Both the position numbers and the translations under genes were made by a program. From Hansfordia pulvinata (taxonomy: Eukaryota; Ascomycota; Sordariomycetes; Xylariales), in NCBI GenBank assembly GCA_006538405.1, contig BJKQ01000001.1, positions 4,278,001-4,342,000 of the forward strand: a DNA stretch of 64,000 nt, written 5' to 3'. Positions 1 through 10,880 of the stretch are shown in pieces; positions within the stretch are counted from its first letter, which is position 1; the number at the start of each line of letters is the position of its first letter. The notes below the pieces were generated by a model. That model was not told the origin of the DNA and did not search any database. It saw only the letters and a list, made by a program, of their open reading frames with translations.

Positions 1-776
1 ACGACGAGGGCGGCTATGCTGGTGGCTAGGACGATTAGGCGGAATATGAGGGGCGCGATGGGGTGCTTGAGGACGAAACGGCTGAACCCGAGAGCGGCGC
101 GATGGCGGCCCCGACGACCCATGTGGTGGCCGTTGGCCTTGGGGTCCAGAGGGTGCAGGCCTCCCCCGCCGCCACCGGGAGCGTAGGACGACAGAGCCGA
201 GACACCGGCCGGGTTGCTGCTGGACGTGGTGGCGGTATTTGGGACGGCGAGGCCGGGCATCTGGGCGTCGAGGGCGGCCTGGCCGCAGACGCGCCAGTCC
301 TCGGCCGGGTCGTGGCCGTAGGCGGAGGCGGCAATGTAGCGCCGCCAGCGCTCGCGGGGCTCCTCGCCGCGCGGGTCGCGATAGCCCAGGCCCATGATGA
401 CGGGCTCGGCGGTGCGCAGGTGGTCCCACCTCCGGCCGGGGCGGTCGGCGCGCTTGCGCATGAAGACGGGGACGCGCGAGGCCAGGCCGTGGCGGCGGCG
501 CTCTTGGCGCTCATCTACCCAATGAACGTAGCCGTCGCGCGAGACGCGGCGCTTCAGGCCGGCGGCGGGCGGTTTCTCCTCGATCGGGTGAGAAGAAGGA
601 GTCGGGTTGGATGGGGCAGCGGCGGTTTGGCGCGGGGCGGAGGTGGAAGAAGGGTCGTCGGGCTTGGTTCCGTCGGGCTGCTCAGTCTTGGGCTGGGGGC
701 CGTGGAGCTCCGGGTCGTACAGCCGGACCCAGGCCGGCACGGTGGCGCGGAGGGAAGCATGGTCGGGCCTGCTCAT
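1..776 (-). CDS. SRF1-like regulator of phospholipase D (membrane protein), 3' end outside window
   Basis: The first 258 codons of a protein are read leftwards from an ATG at 776, and the gene runs off the window edge. The start is fixed by an in-frame TGA 21 nt upstream. The N terminus has a short conserved-looking block, ATVPAWVRLYDPELHGP (residues 11-27), then a Pro/Ser-rich linker and a basic/aromatic block around residues 82-160 (GYVHWVDER, RRWDHLRTAEP, RERWRRYIAAS). After a Gly-rich spacer comes the start of a hydrophobic segment (KHPIAPLIFRLIVLATSIAAL, about residues 237-256) that is truncated by the edge. This order, a soluble conserved N-terminal part and then transmembrane helices starting with an 'HP-P-FRL' block, resembles fungal SRF1 proteins, which in yeast act on phospholipase D (Spo14). 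I made this identification from memory of the family pattern. The coding frame is secure and the name is tentative. Confidence 0.6.
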   Translation of the reverse strand, partial: MSRPDHASLRATVPAWVRLYDPELHGPQPKTEQPDGTKPDDPSSTSAPRQTAAAPSNPTPSSHPIEEKPPAAGLKRRVSRDGYVHWVDERQERRRHGLASRVPVFMRKRADRPGRRWDHLRTAEPVIMGLGYRDPRGEEPRERWRRYIAASAYGHDPAEDWRVCGQAALDAQMPGLAVPNTATTSSSNPAGVSALSSYAPGGGGGGLHPLDPKANGHHMGRRGRHRAALGFSRFVLKHPIAPLIFRLIVLATSIAALV

Positions 777-3106
777 GGCCGCGGTTCCCTCAAGTCAGTC
801 AGGCCGAGGTTGGGAGAGGGGTAGGTTTCGGGGAAGGCGTGCAATGCGCGCGGAACTGAGCCGAGGGCGGAGAGGCACGGGGGCATTATCCAGAGACGGG
901 CGGGCGTGGGCGTGGCTGCGACAAGGGCGGGCGTCGACAACGTCTGCGTCTAGCGGCGGCAGTGACGGCAGCCTGGAGCCGGGACGGGGCGCGGTGGCCC
1001 CCGGCGACGGCGAGGCAACCGGCTGGGTGGCGCAAGGCGGCGAAGCTGTGCGCGCGGCGCAAGGGGTGCGAGCAGGATGCACCGCGAAGATGGGCGAAGG
1101 GGACGGCGAAAGCGAGGGCGCAAGGTCGGTCGTGCCGGGTTGTGTCGTCTCGGGGGGCTGGGGAGACGGCGGGCCGAGGTCGAGGCAATGTCTACAAGTC
1201 TGATGTATGCAATTGGGCTTTGTGAGCGGTCGATCGGGCAGGGGCCGAGAGCGAGGTATCCGAACGAGGGGAGGTGTGCTCGGGAACAACCGACGCAGCA
1301 AGCACCAAGTAAGGCGAGGCGAATGGGGTGAAGGTGAAGACGAAGGTGAGGATGGTGGTGTGGTGAGGTGCGTATGCGATGTGGGCGAGTGGGCGATCGA
1401 TGGGGCGGGTGGGTAAAAGACAGGGAAGGGAAGGAGCAGGGCAGGCCCACGGGTACCCGGACACACACCCTCTGAAAGGCTGTGACGGGTGTACCTAGGC
1501 GCTACCCAGCTCGTACCTTACCTATTGTTGTCGACCCGTTAATCTCCGGCTGCTACCCCGGTTACCAAGGCACAGGTAGGTACCGTACGGACTGTACCTG
1601 CTAGCCCGTGTATCGGTAGGTAGCCGCAAGTCGAGGGTGGAACCACGTGCGAACGGCTGGAGACTTTGCGCGAAAGGTGCTGTAGGGAGAACAAGGCACG
1701 GACAGACCTGCACATCCATTGGATGGCTTTCCGTACAAGTACTTGTGCAGGTTTCCGCATGTAGTCCATCATCATCAGGCAGCATGGAACGGAAGAACCG
1801 CCCTCACAAGCAACCCGTGGCTGAGGAATCACTGGCCAAGCCTCGATGTGGCATCCGCAGTCTGCAGCCTTCTGTGTACCAGCAAGACGGCCGGCACGAT
1901 TCGAGACGGGCGAGACAGAGTGCGAGATCTGCCGCGCAAGTCTTGCGAGTTGTCCGGGTTGTCTTTTTGGAGCCGTCCGCGATTGACAGCGAACCCACGA
2001 TGCGTGCTTAGTTGACCTCGACTACTTGCGCAAGCCAATGCCAGTGCCATCGTGTGCCCGAAGAAGGAACGGAACGGCGGTGCACAGATGGTGATGGGCA
2101 GGCTTGGGTGCTGGACTGCGGCACGTGTGAGGTTGGTGCCCGTTTCACGCGAGCGGCGCTAGTGACACGATGCAGTTGGAATACAGGGTCGATTCTATCA
2201 CCTTTGCCTGTTCCTGTGCCGCACAATATACTGTAGGGATGGTGTCAACCGATCCAAAGTGTAACCCGTATGCTGAATCGAGGATAGTCGGGGCTTTCTT
2301 CTCGATAGATAGCAGAGGCCACAGGTACGAATAGAGATGCCCAACCAAGTGATATATCACCACCTGAGTCGTTACTCCGTGCGTACGAGTAGGTACCATA
2401 TACATGTACCCAGGGAACCATCCTGACTTGCAGTGTACTGGATGGCGGCTCGTTATACCCGATCCCATCACAACTCGACGACTACCCCTAACCTGCGACC
2501 AGCCACATGCTGATGAGAGCATTCGCGGCTGGACAGCCTCGAATTGGGACCAGGCACTCGCAAGGTGTATGCGAGTACGTAGGCTGGAACTTTTCTGGAT
2601 GGTGGTAGGTAGGGTACCTACTTGCGCGCATTCGCGTACCCAATGACAGCGCCGCGTATCGCCACGACGCTGCTACCATGGATGATGACGCGCACGGCCC
2701 CACCGACAACCAAGTTTCCCGATCCTCTGGGCTTGCTGTTCTTATCGGGGTGCCATGGGGGAAAAAAAAAGACGAGGAAAAGAGGTATGAGTAGGCGCCT
2801 GTTTTGTCAGTACAGAACTATACGTAGCATCATACATGTAGACTGGACGCGACTCGACTCGACCCGAAGCGAAGGAGATGCAATGCTCGTAGTCAGGCAC
2901 ACCTCTCCCGGTATCCGCACGCGCTTATCCTCTCCCGACGCTCACTTCAATCGCGCCTGTCAGTCCATTCGAGAGGCAGCCGCCATCGCAGCTAAGCTAT
3001 CTAATAAGCTAGCTCTCTGCTCTCCTCCACCCGGGTGCGTGAGTGACTCGACTGCGCAAGGTAAAGAGTATCTGCCGTCATAGCTCGGCGCTCACATTGG
3101 GGGGTG
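777..3106. other. Divergent intergenic spacer, no gene seen
   Basis: This lies between the SRF1-like gene (leftwards) and the K+/H+-exchange-related gene (rightwards), so it should hold both promoters. No reading frame shows a recognisable domain. I see one TACGAGTA octamer (2384-2391) and several TACCTA/TAGGTA elements, for example near 1610-1622 and 2605-2623. Confidence 0.6.
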
Positions 3107-3501
3107 TTTTTTTTTTTTTTTTTTTTTTTCTGCTTTCTCTTCTTCTCTCTCTCTAATCCTCTTCGTCTTCTCTTCTCTTCTCTTCTCTCCCCTATCCATC
3201 GGTAACCCCTGATATCTACCTACCACTCTCTCAACCGACCGGCCCACCCGTCTACGCGTACTCCCTCCGAGGCCTCCGCATCTTATTACCCGGCCACATC
3301 TTTTCCATCATCATCACCACCACCACCACCACCATCATCGTCACCCTCCCGAGACAATACGGCAACCCTGAGCTTTCCACCACCACCACCACCACCACCA
3401 CCACCACTGAACCCACTCAACACACCACGCGCGCGGACGTCTCGGCCAAGTCCCGGCGCAAACCAAACCCCCTCCCCCGTTTAAACCCCCCCCCGAACAC
3501 G
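3107..3501 (+). promoter_or_regulatory. Pyrimidine-rich proximal promoter / leader of the K+/H+-exchange gene
   Basis: The segment starts with 23 T residues (3107-3129), continues with about 60 nt of CT-rich sequence, and contains two (CAC)n trinucleotide runs (about 3309-3344 and 3377-3408) before the ATG at 3502. CT-rich tracts just upstream of the start are typical of filamentous-fungal promoters and transcription start regions. Transcript ends cannot be seen from sequence. Confidence 0.55.
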
Positions 3502-4519
3502 ATGCGCATCTTCCTCCTACCCATCTCGACCCGGCGCACCCTGCTCTACTGCCAGCGCAATGCCGACGCCGCCCTGCCCGCGGGCAAGCAGCCCGTCGCC
3601 GAGCGCGTCGCCGCCCGCGCCGCCCGCCTGTGGGCCTCCTGGGAGCGCCGCGACGACCCCCGCTGCTGGCAGCGCCAGGTCGCCGACCGCGGCAACCGGG
3701 CCCTCCGCCGCGTCCCCTTCGAGGAGTGGGGGCTCAAGTCCGTCCCCCCTTGTCCGTCCGCCGGCGCGAGGAGGACGTCCTCGGCGCCGCTGCCGGCCGC
3801 AACGACCTCGTCTACCCCGCCGCCGCCCTCGCCCGCCTCCGCCGGGTGGTAGGGCCGTCAACCTCGACAACAACAACAACAGCAGCAGCAACAACAACCC
3901 CGACGGACCTCCTCCGAACCCTCGCCTCCGAGCGCGAGTCCTGGCACCGCTCACGCCTCATCTGGTGCCTCGTCGGCATGCCCCTCAGCGCCCCTTTGCT
4001 CTGGTCCCCATGTATGTCATCATGCCCCCCTCCCCCCTTATCCCCCCGTGATAAAGTGCCAGACTAAACCTTCCGCCTCCCCCTCTCTTACGAAGAATAC
4101 CGAACCTACCCTTCTTCTACCTCGTCTACCGCGCCTGGTCCCACTGGAGGGCCATCGCCGGCGGCAAGCACCTGCGCTTCCTGCTCGACAACAACCTGCT
4201 GGCCGTCCACCCCTCCCCCGCCCTCGACGCCGTCTACCCCTCCACCCCGCTGCTGTCGTCCTCGCCGCCGTCCGCGCCGGAGAGCGGCGCCAAGGCCTCC
4301 CCCTCGCCTCCCGACGCCGGCGCCGAATCGGCCTCGCCCCCGGAGGTCATGCTCCTCGACCAGGCCAGCGGCAGGAAAGTCGTCGACGTCCTCGACATTC
4401 CCGAGCTCGAGGTCGAGCTCGAGCGCGCCGTCTGGCAGGTTGAGGACGCCATCACCAAGGGCCGGGCCGCCCAGGACAAGAGCGCGCACACAGGCGACAC
4501 CAGGGACAAGAAATCCTGA
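3502..4519 (+). CDS. Mitochondrial K+-H+ exchange-related protein (Mit_KHE1 family, yeast Mrx19/YDL183C-like), two exons, two apparent 1-bp frameshifts
   Basis: The N terminus MRIFLLPISTRRTLLYC is the family hallmark. A second conserved block, PNLPFFYLVYRAWSHWR (about 4102-4152), lies in exon 2. The intron is 4012-4095 (GTATGT donor, AAG acceptor), and splicing gives 'VP-IIPNLPFFYLVYRAW', which fits the family. The reading frame slips twice, each time at a C run that appears one base short: after the Trp-Gly-Leu-Lys-Ser-Val-Pro-Pro stretch (C run 3744-3749) and at 'MPLSAP/FALVP' (C run 3991-3994). With one base allowed at each run the CDS is an exact multiple of three and encodes about 311 residues, normal for the family. 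The C-terminal quarter is Ser/Ala/Pro-rich, then acidic. The family is implicated in mitochondrial potassium/proton exchange. Either the assembly lost two bases or the gene is a young pseudogene; I favour assembly error. Confidence 0.85.
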
Positions 4520-4921
4520 CGGCGACGAATTCGTCAATTCAGTAAAAAGAGAAAGCCATGACTGCCCATGATGCCCTGCCTAACTCCGATGCGCCTGCGG
4601 GTCGTCTGTGATGACCAGGAAAATGAACATGAAAATCAAGCAGGCCGCGCGTTGGGCTCCGCATATTGCGCCGAAACATCCTCCCCGGGATATGATACTG
4701 CCGTGCTTGCCACTGGCATTGCTTCTAAATACACGAAAATAAGGCCATCTCAGCCAGGCGCAGGTCCGCCCGAGAAGATGGCATCTCAGGCCGAGAAAGG
4801 CTCAACCCCTCACTCCTCACCTTTTTGTATCACCAACCAGTGGCTTCGATGCGACTAGCCTGTCTCCCTACTCCATATTTTCCGCTGCAGCGGCGGCAGA
4901 TCCGACCTGAATCGGCACCGA
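4520..4921. other. Convergent spacer, no gene seen
   Basis: About 400 bp separate the stop of the K+/H+-exchange gene from the stop of the leftward tail-anchored protein gene. It presumably holds both 3' ends. No reading frame looks coding. Confidence 0.6.
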
Positions 4922-5541
4922 TCAAAAAGTACTCGTCAAGACCGCCTGTGTCCGACTCGTGTACAGCATGGCCCACACCCCAATGGCGCACAGGATGGCC
5001 AGCAGAGCCATGGTGCGTCGCGCTGGCGAAAGTCTCCAGAACAGCTCGGCCGCGGCTCCCTGGGCTGGGCCGGAGCTGTACGCGTATTCTGTGTCGGCGA
5101 GCATGGCCTGCTGGCGAAGATGCAGCAGCTGTTTCTCCGTGTCTGCCACAATGCTGGCCGGGCAGAATGGGTGAAAGAGGCCCAAAGGGTCGTGGCCCGG
5201 CTCCACTACCACAGCCGTCAGGTGCTGGGTGGTGATGTGTGGTCTGGCAGCGTCCAACTCTTTGCTGGCGGCTGCTCGGTGGCTGGGCCGTGTGTGGCCA
5301 GGAGACTTGGGGCGTGGAGTGTGCGCGGGGTTCTCGGGGGCTGTATTGACCTGAAGGCCCTGGCGGCCTTCTGTCTCATGAGAATCTGCGGCGGGCTCAA
5401 CGGAGCCCTGACCTTCCTGACGACGGCTCCGGATTTGCAAGCTCTCTTAAAGTCGGCGGGCGTGGCGAGACTGTGTGGGCTCAAGGGAGAAGGGATGAAG
5501 GGCTTGTACGCCTCCCTGCATGGCGTAGTGGGAGCAGTCAT
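4922..5541 (-). CDS. Uncharacterised tail-anchored membrane protein, gene model needs an intron or frame correction
   Basis: The C-terminal half is convincing. A charged segment with a likely short coiled region (ADTEKQLLHLRQQAMLADTEY) leads to a basic patch (RLSPARR) and a single hydrophobic helix (MALLAILCAIGVWAMLYTS), then a short polar tail, the layout of a tail-anchored protein. An ATG at 5541 opens a different frame with AYKPFIPSPLSPHSL near the start, which I read as the true N terminus. To join the frames one needs either an intron (for example a weak GTCAAT donor near 5336 and a CCCAG acceptor about 68 nt on) or one missing base between about 5450 and 5220. No other known domain is visible. 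It is convergent with the K+/H+-exchange gene. Function and membrane are unknown. Confidence 0.55.
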
Positions 5542-6328
5542 GGCGAACAAGCTCGGGCCCCGCAACAATTTAGAGGCTATGTGTGTGGCGAGGGTGTGTG
5601 TGCCGTTGGGCTGCTGAAGAAGTTTCAAGATACCGTGTCGTGGGCGACTGCTCGGCTGCGTGAACGTGACGTGCTGCAAGTGAAGCGCGGCTGCTGTGGT
5701 GGTGGTGATTCGAGGCGGAAGGAGGGAGAGCGGCCCAAGCAGCGAGGCAGTCGTGGTTCCTGATATTGGAAACCGGGGTAGGCGGACAGAGCCTGCTGAT
5801 CGGCGCCGGGCATGCGAGGTAGGGCAGCTGGGGAACCCGAGGGGCGTGGCACCGTGTGCTGTAATCGGACGGAGTGTCGCAGCGGTTCGACACGGGCAAG
5901 GCGACGCAGGCGCAGACGCAGACGCAGACGCAGGTCGAGACGCACAAGCAAGTGGGCTGCCGATCGAGGGCGAGACAAGTCGGGGGGGCGAGTGGACGCA
6001 AGACAGCCAGCAGTGTCTTCGCAGGCACGCGCAGGTACAGGAAGAGGACGAGTCGGGGTGGTGAAGAGAGGGTTGTGTGGGTGACCTCATTAGCTCAAAC
6101 GCCTGCGTCTGTCATGCCATGTCTCACCGGGACGACGGGCCAGGTCATTGCATCACTGGGAGCAATCTTGTTGTGACTCGGGCGGCGGGCGGGAGAGATA
6201 AGAGAGAGGGTGGGAGGAATTGGGAAGCGAGAACAAAATATGAGGAGGCCGACGAGTCGAGGACAGCCCGGTAAGGCAAGGTGCAGTACCTTGGCAAGTT
6301 CAGGTAGGTAGGCAGACAGACAGACAAG

Positions 6329-6365
<37 letters not shown>

Positions 6366-6380
6366 AGGCAGGCAGGCAGG
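6329..6380. repeat. (CAGG)n tetranucleotide microsatellite
   Basis: About 13 units of CAGG/GGCA, interrupted once (CAGGAAGG at 6361-6368). It is flanked on the left by degenerate CAGA/GTAG units from about 6301. Confidence 0.95.
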
Positions 6381-7214
6381 GAGGTCGGCGAGGCGAGGAG
6401 AGGCCGAGATGGGGGCGAGACGGGCCTGTCATTGTCGGGCTTCCGTCCTGAGTAATATCGACTGCAAGTCGGCAGGAGGGACGCGCGGGCTGAGTGGGCG
6501 CGTCTGCAGATCGCAGCTGCACTTTGCAACCTACATGTACAGTGCCTATATCTAAGGTAGGAGTAGGTACCTACTCGTACGAGTTCACGATTGAGCTTTC
6601 CAGGTGGAAGGCGCAACGGGGAGGCAGGCTCCGTCCGGTACAGGTTGTCTGCTATTGCCGCTGCTGCTGCATGACGGTGGTGACGACGGTCCTACCTTGG
6701 CTGTAACGCCTTCCGAGGCGGGAGCCACGGGGGGGGGGGCCCCGGTCTCCAAGTTTCCAATTCGAGGTTCCGGCTCCCGGTTTCCGATGCGCTTGAAACG
6801 GTCGTCATGGCAGAGATCCGTCATGTATCACCTGCACGGTTCCTCCACTGAACGGCTCGAGAGCCACCTTTCGTCGCCAGCAGCCAGCCTGGCTGGAGGT
6901 CTCGGCTAGATTGCCGCCTTGTCCCCTTCAATCTTCCAGCCTCCACGACGAGGGGGGAGGGGGGGGCGCGTCTTTGCCAGCGCCTAGATGTGCAATTGAG
7001 TGCCTACACTATGTACGAGTATAAACGAGCAAGATCCGCGCCTCCACCGGCGATCGAATCGATGCCGCGCCCCGCCGCAACCGCGGGCCAGCGGGGCGGG
7101 CTGGCTTGTGCAGGTCCGAGGAGGCACTGCAGGACTGCAGAACTGCAGAACTGCAGGGCTGACACGTGCATCCTTCACAGATGCGCCACTGAACGCTTGC
7201 AAGTGCCTGTCCTT

Positions 7215-7243
7215 GGCTGGCTGGCTGGCTGGCTGGCTGGCTG
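7215..7243. repeat. (GGCT)n tetranucleotide microsatellite
   Basis: About seven tandem GGCT units in an otherwise non-coding stretch. Confidence 0.95.
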
Positions 7244-8002
7244 CTGCCGGCGCACGTGTAGAAACACGACCGACATGGCGGTGCTTGCAGAAGCCTCTCT
7301 TCGAGGTAGGTCGCACATGAAGCCCTGGAAGACACACCTGGCGGGGTTCAACGCTCGCTTCGCTTGCACCCCGACCCAGCTTAGGTCCCTGCTCAGATCT
7401 TGTGCAACACGGGCTATCGTCAATGGAGGGCCAAGGGGCACACACCTACCTAACCTACCTAACTCGTACCTGCCTGCACAGGCTGCTGGGAGCCACCCAC
7501 GTAGTACTCGAAACGAGCCACGAGGCGTCCAACGAGTGCCGACGGCCACCTGCCTGATCCGTCCAGCTTGGGTCGGATCACCGAGTCCCCCGCTCGCAGC
7601 GTTACTACAAGTTGCAGGGGCCAACGGTGGGCTCGAGGTCCAGCGAATGGGACGCGCTGGAATGGCTCTGGGGGGCATTGTGAATGGGCACCCGTCTGAG
7701 CTGACATTTCCCGGTCGGCGCAGTGCCTGCTATTTATAACGAGCCGCGCATTCGCTGCTGATGAGCCACTCTCCCATGTCGATCCTGATGAATATAACCG
7801 CATATAAACACGTCCCGGCTGCCACACTGCCACGCTGAGTAAGAGTATACGGCCGTGCAAATTGAAAGGCCAGCCGGAACGATTCAGTACCATGATGCCA
7901 ACCTACATGTATCTGGGTGGATGGATACTCTAGGAGGTACGTACATGTATGGTACGAATAGTGGAGGGCCCCGACACGGACGTGGGCCTACCTAGGTACT
8001 TG

Positions 8003-8016
8003 TACGAGTACTCGTA
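8003..8016. repeat. Perfect 14-bp palindrome TACGAGTACTCGTA
   Basis: Two copies of the dispersed octamer overlap head-to-head, giving a perfect palindrome. It is extended by CTAGGTACTTG on the left and CCTAG on the right, so a longer imperfect palindrome spans roughly 7990-8022. Confidence 0.9.
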
Positions 8017-10367
8017 CCTAGTATGTAAGTGGAGGAAGTGGCAGTGGCAATCACGAGAGCACATCGTCGCTTCCTCGACCCGATGCTGCTCAGGTATATC
8101 TCAGCCTGCATATCGAAGGTACTTCCCAGATGATCACATTCGGGCTGGTACCTACCTCGATTACGATGAACCTTGGGTGTCCGAGGCGGCACGCCTCCAA
8201 GGACAACTCGTATCCGCTCCCTTCCACAGCCGACTCTGCTTCAACTCGACGCCCGCCCGCCCACCTCTCTGCACCACCTCGTCGTCTTCGTCACCGCGTA
8301 CCTAACACACATGCGTAAACGCGCACGCGCTCATCTGCGTCCGACAGGCTCAGGCTCAGGCTCCTCTCCTCCCCGCTCGTGTTTCTGTCCAATCTGACGT
8401 GGTGTCCCCTTCGCATGCCGACCAAGACACCCGCCTATGATGCCGCCCCGTCTCACCTGAACACGAACCTGGGGCATTTCCCTCGCTTCCGACCGGCCAT
8501 TCACGAGCTCTGGCGCATCAGGCCGTACCGCAGAGTCTTGTTCCTATGTGACCGCTCTTTCGATCTGCTCTTCCCGCGGCTCGCCGCCTGCCGCGCTCGC
8601 ATCACTCGACTCGGGTCGCGATCGGTTGTCCGTCTGCCTGCTTGCCTCCGCGCCCCATCTACCGTTCGTCCGGCCTGCAGTCCACTTCGTATCTGCAGCA
8701 ACAGTGCCTATTTGACGTACCTATTGACGCCCTCTCCTGCAGATCTGACCCGCAAGGCAGCGCTCCTCGTCTCAGCAGCACAAAGCCAAGGGCGGCCTCT
8801 CCGAAGACGAGCATCACCACCTCTCCGTGTTACGAGGCCTCGGTCGGAGATCACGTCCTCACCCGTATTCCCTTGATCAGCCAAGGGTCCATTGTCCACC
8901 CCAGCTTTTTTCTCCCTTTTTTCACAATCCCGCAGGCCTCCGCAAAACAGATTGCTATCACACGTGCAACTGTGTCTCAGACGGCCTGCCCCGTCTGGCC
9001 AATCTGCCGACATAATTGTGTCGGGCTCTTGGGAATGCGTCCTCCATGCGAGACGCGATCTCACTCCATCTCTCTCTGAGCTGGGAATCCCTGAGCCTAC
9101 TCCGGAGCTGCAAGTGCGGCGATGTAAGGACAACAGGGCTCAGATACACAAAATACGTGCGTGGCAGGTCTGTCCCCTGGTTGATCCGCCGACTCGGCTA
9201 AACGGTGCCATCGTCCTGGCGGCCACGACTCTGGAAGAGGACTTTGATCGTGCAGAGGCGTGCGCTCTTGACAAAATCTGGACACGCGCATTGTCATCTC
9301 TGGTTCTGTCATCGTAATGACTTTGACCAAGGCTTGTGCTTAACGTACGTGCCCTCCAACCAATGGACAATCAGTGTCGCGACTTGAAGTCGAACAGACC
9401 CAGTGGTCAGCCAGTCGGTTTGCCATGCCCCTACACGGACTAGAAGCCGAACCTTATCAATGGTCCAGGCCCTCATGTCAGAGACGGTAAATGAAGGGCA
9501 CCGCGAAGGGTCGTTGATCGACAATGAACGACTGTGATCCGCCTCGTTAAACGGCCCTGTCCTAGGTCAGCGGTAAATGATGATCGGATCTTTCGAAATC
9601 TGCCAGCATTCCCACCCCGACATACCAGCCTATCTAGTCTAGGTCTGAGCAGAGTCTGGACTTAGCACATACCCAGTTTAAGGTCGGTTCACAATCTCAT
9701 ATAGCTGTTCATCTTGTAGTCGCCCTCGTCCCGGGGCTCTTGGCTGGCCCCGTTCCACAGAATCAAACGGTCAAAACATGGACGACTTGGCTCATTACAA
9801 GACGAGCACCCAAGAAATTGGTGTCCAGCTCTTACACTTGATCCAGTAGCCCCCGAACGTTTTCATCCGCTTGATGTCTGGGCCTTGCGACCGTTCATGC
9901 CCGTCTGTCCGTACGGGATACATATGTCCCCAAGAAATGCTGTCTCCCTCTTACTGAACAGCGTGTGAATCCGGGGTCCGCAAAGGGCGTTGCTCTAACG
10001 TTCAACGTGATATTGTCGTCGTCTAGTTGCACTCCCACTCTATATCTACACTTTCATCGATTCGTCATGAGTCAATACGGCGAAGAGGAGCTTTGCAGGT
10101 CAAGCATCTCGACGGTACATGCTAAAACTCACGAGTCGGATACCCTGTCTTCAAAATTTAGCCGTATTTTTCAACTTCCAGCCTGGAGTGTTGTCCCAGG
10201 CGCTGACGGCCAAGAGGACTAGATAGAGCAGAACAAGACCGTGACATGGTTCAGCCACGGACTCGCGGGCCACTATGACAACTCGACTCGAGCGTTCTTG
10301 ACTCAACCAAGCCCCTTCTTGATCTGAGTGTATCAGGCCCCTACGTTCTTAGACAAGATGGTATCTC

Positions 10368-10383
10368 GGGGGGGGGGGGGGGG
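10368..10383. repeat. Poly(G) run, 16 bases
   Basis: Uninterrupted G homopolymer in non-coding DNA. It is one of at least ten G/C runs of 13 or more bases in the window. Confidence 0.95.
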
Positions 10384-10845
10384 CGGCAGCTTGATCAAGA
10401 CTTCGTAAAGGGCCAAATAGAAACACGAACCCGACCTTATCAGTTGTCACAACTTATCCCTGAGCTCGAATCAGACTCTGCATTACAACATCAGCTCACG
10501 AATGTGTACTACAATTACTCGACAAATCGCGACGGGAAACGGAAGCCGAGACGCGGGGAACTCTGGATCAAGCCGGGGCCCCTGATGTTCGTTGGCGAGC
10601 CGCGGCCAGTACTGCGTAAAGTCAGTTGCTGAGTCTACTTACGGAGGTTTACGGATCTTTGGAATAATTCAAAGTTACGATCGCTGCTCTCTTGACCACC
10701 ACCGCGAGGTCGAATATAGCCACTTTTCGTCTTGCTGTCCCGGGCAGGTCTTGTCGCTGTTGGGCGTCGGCATTCTGAACCCCCTGTCGTTGCGCTGAGC
10801 GCCTCACTGCAGGGAGGGGATCTGAACTGGTCTGGTCTGGGTTTT

Positions 10846-10850
<5 letters not shown>

Positions 10851-10877
<27 letters not shown>
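10851..10877. repeat. (GA)n dinucleotide microsatellite
   Basis: About 13 GA units in non-coding sequence. Confidence 0.95.

Positions 10878-10880
<3 letters not shown>

Noticed and set aside
41..824. Plus-strand open frame of about 250 codons over the left edge
   Set aside because: It is the antisense shadow of the SRF1-like gene. The minus-strand reading has a clear start, a conserved-looking block and a membrane segment.
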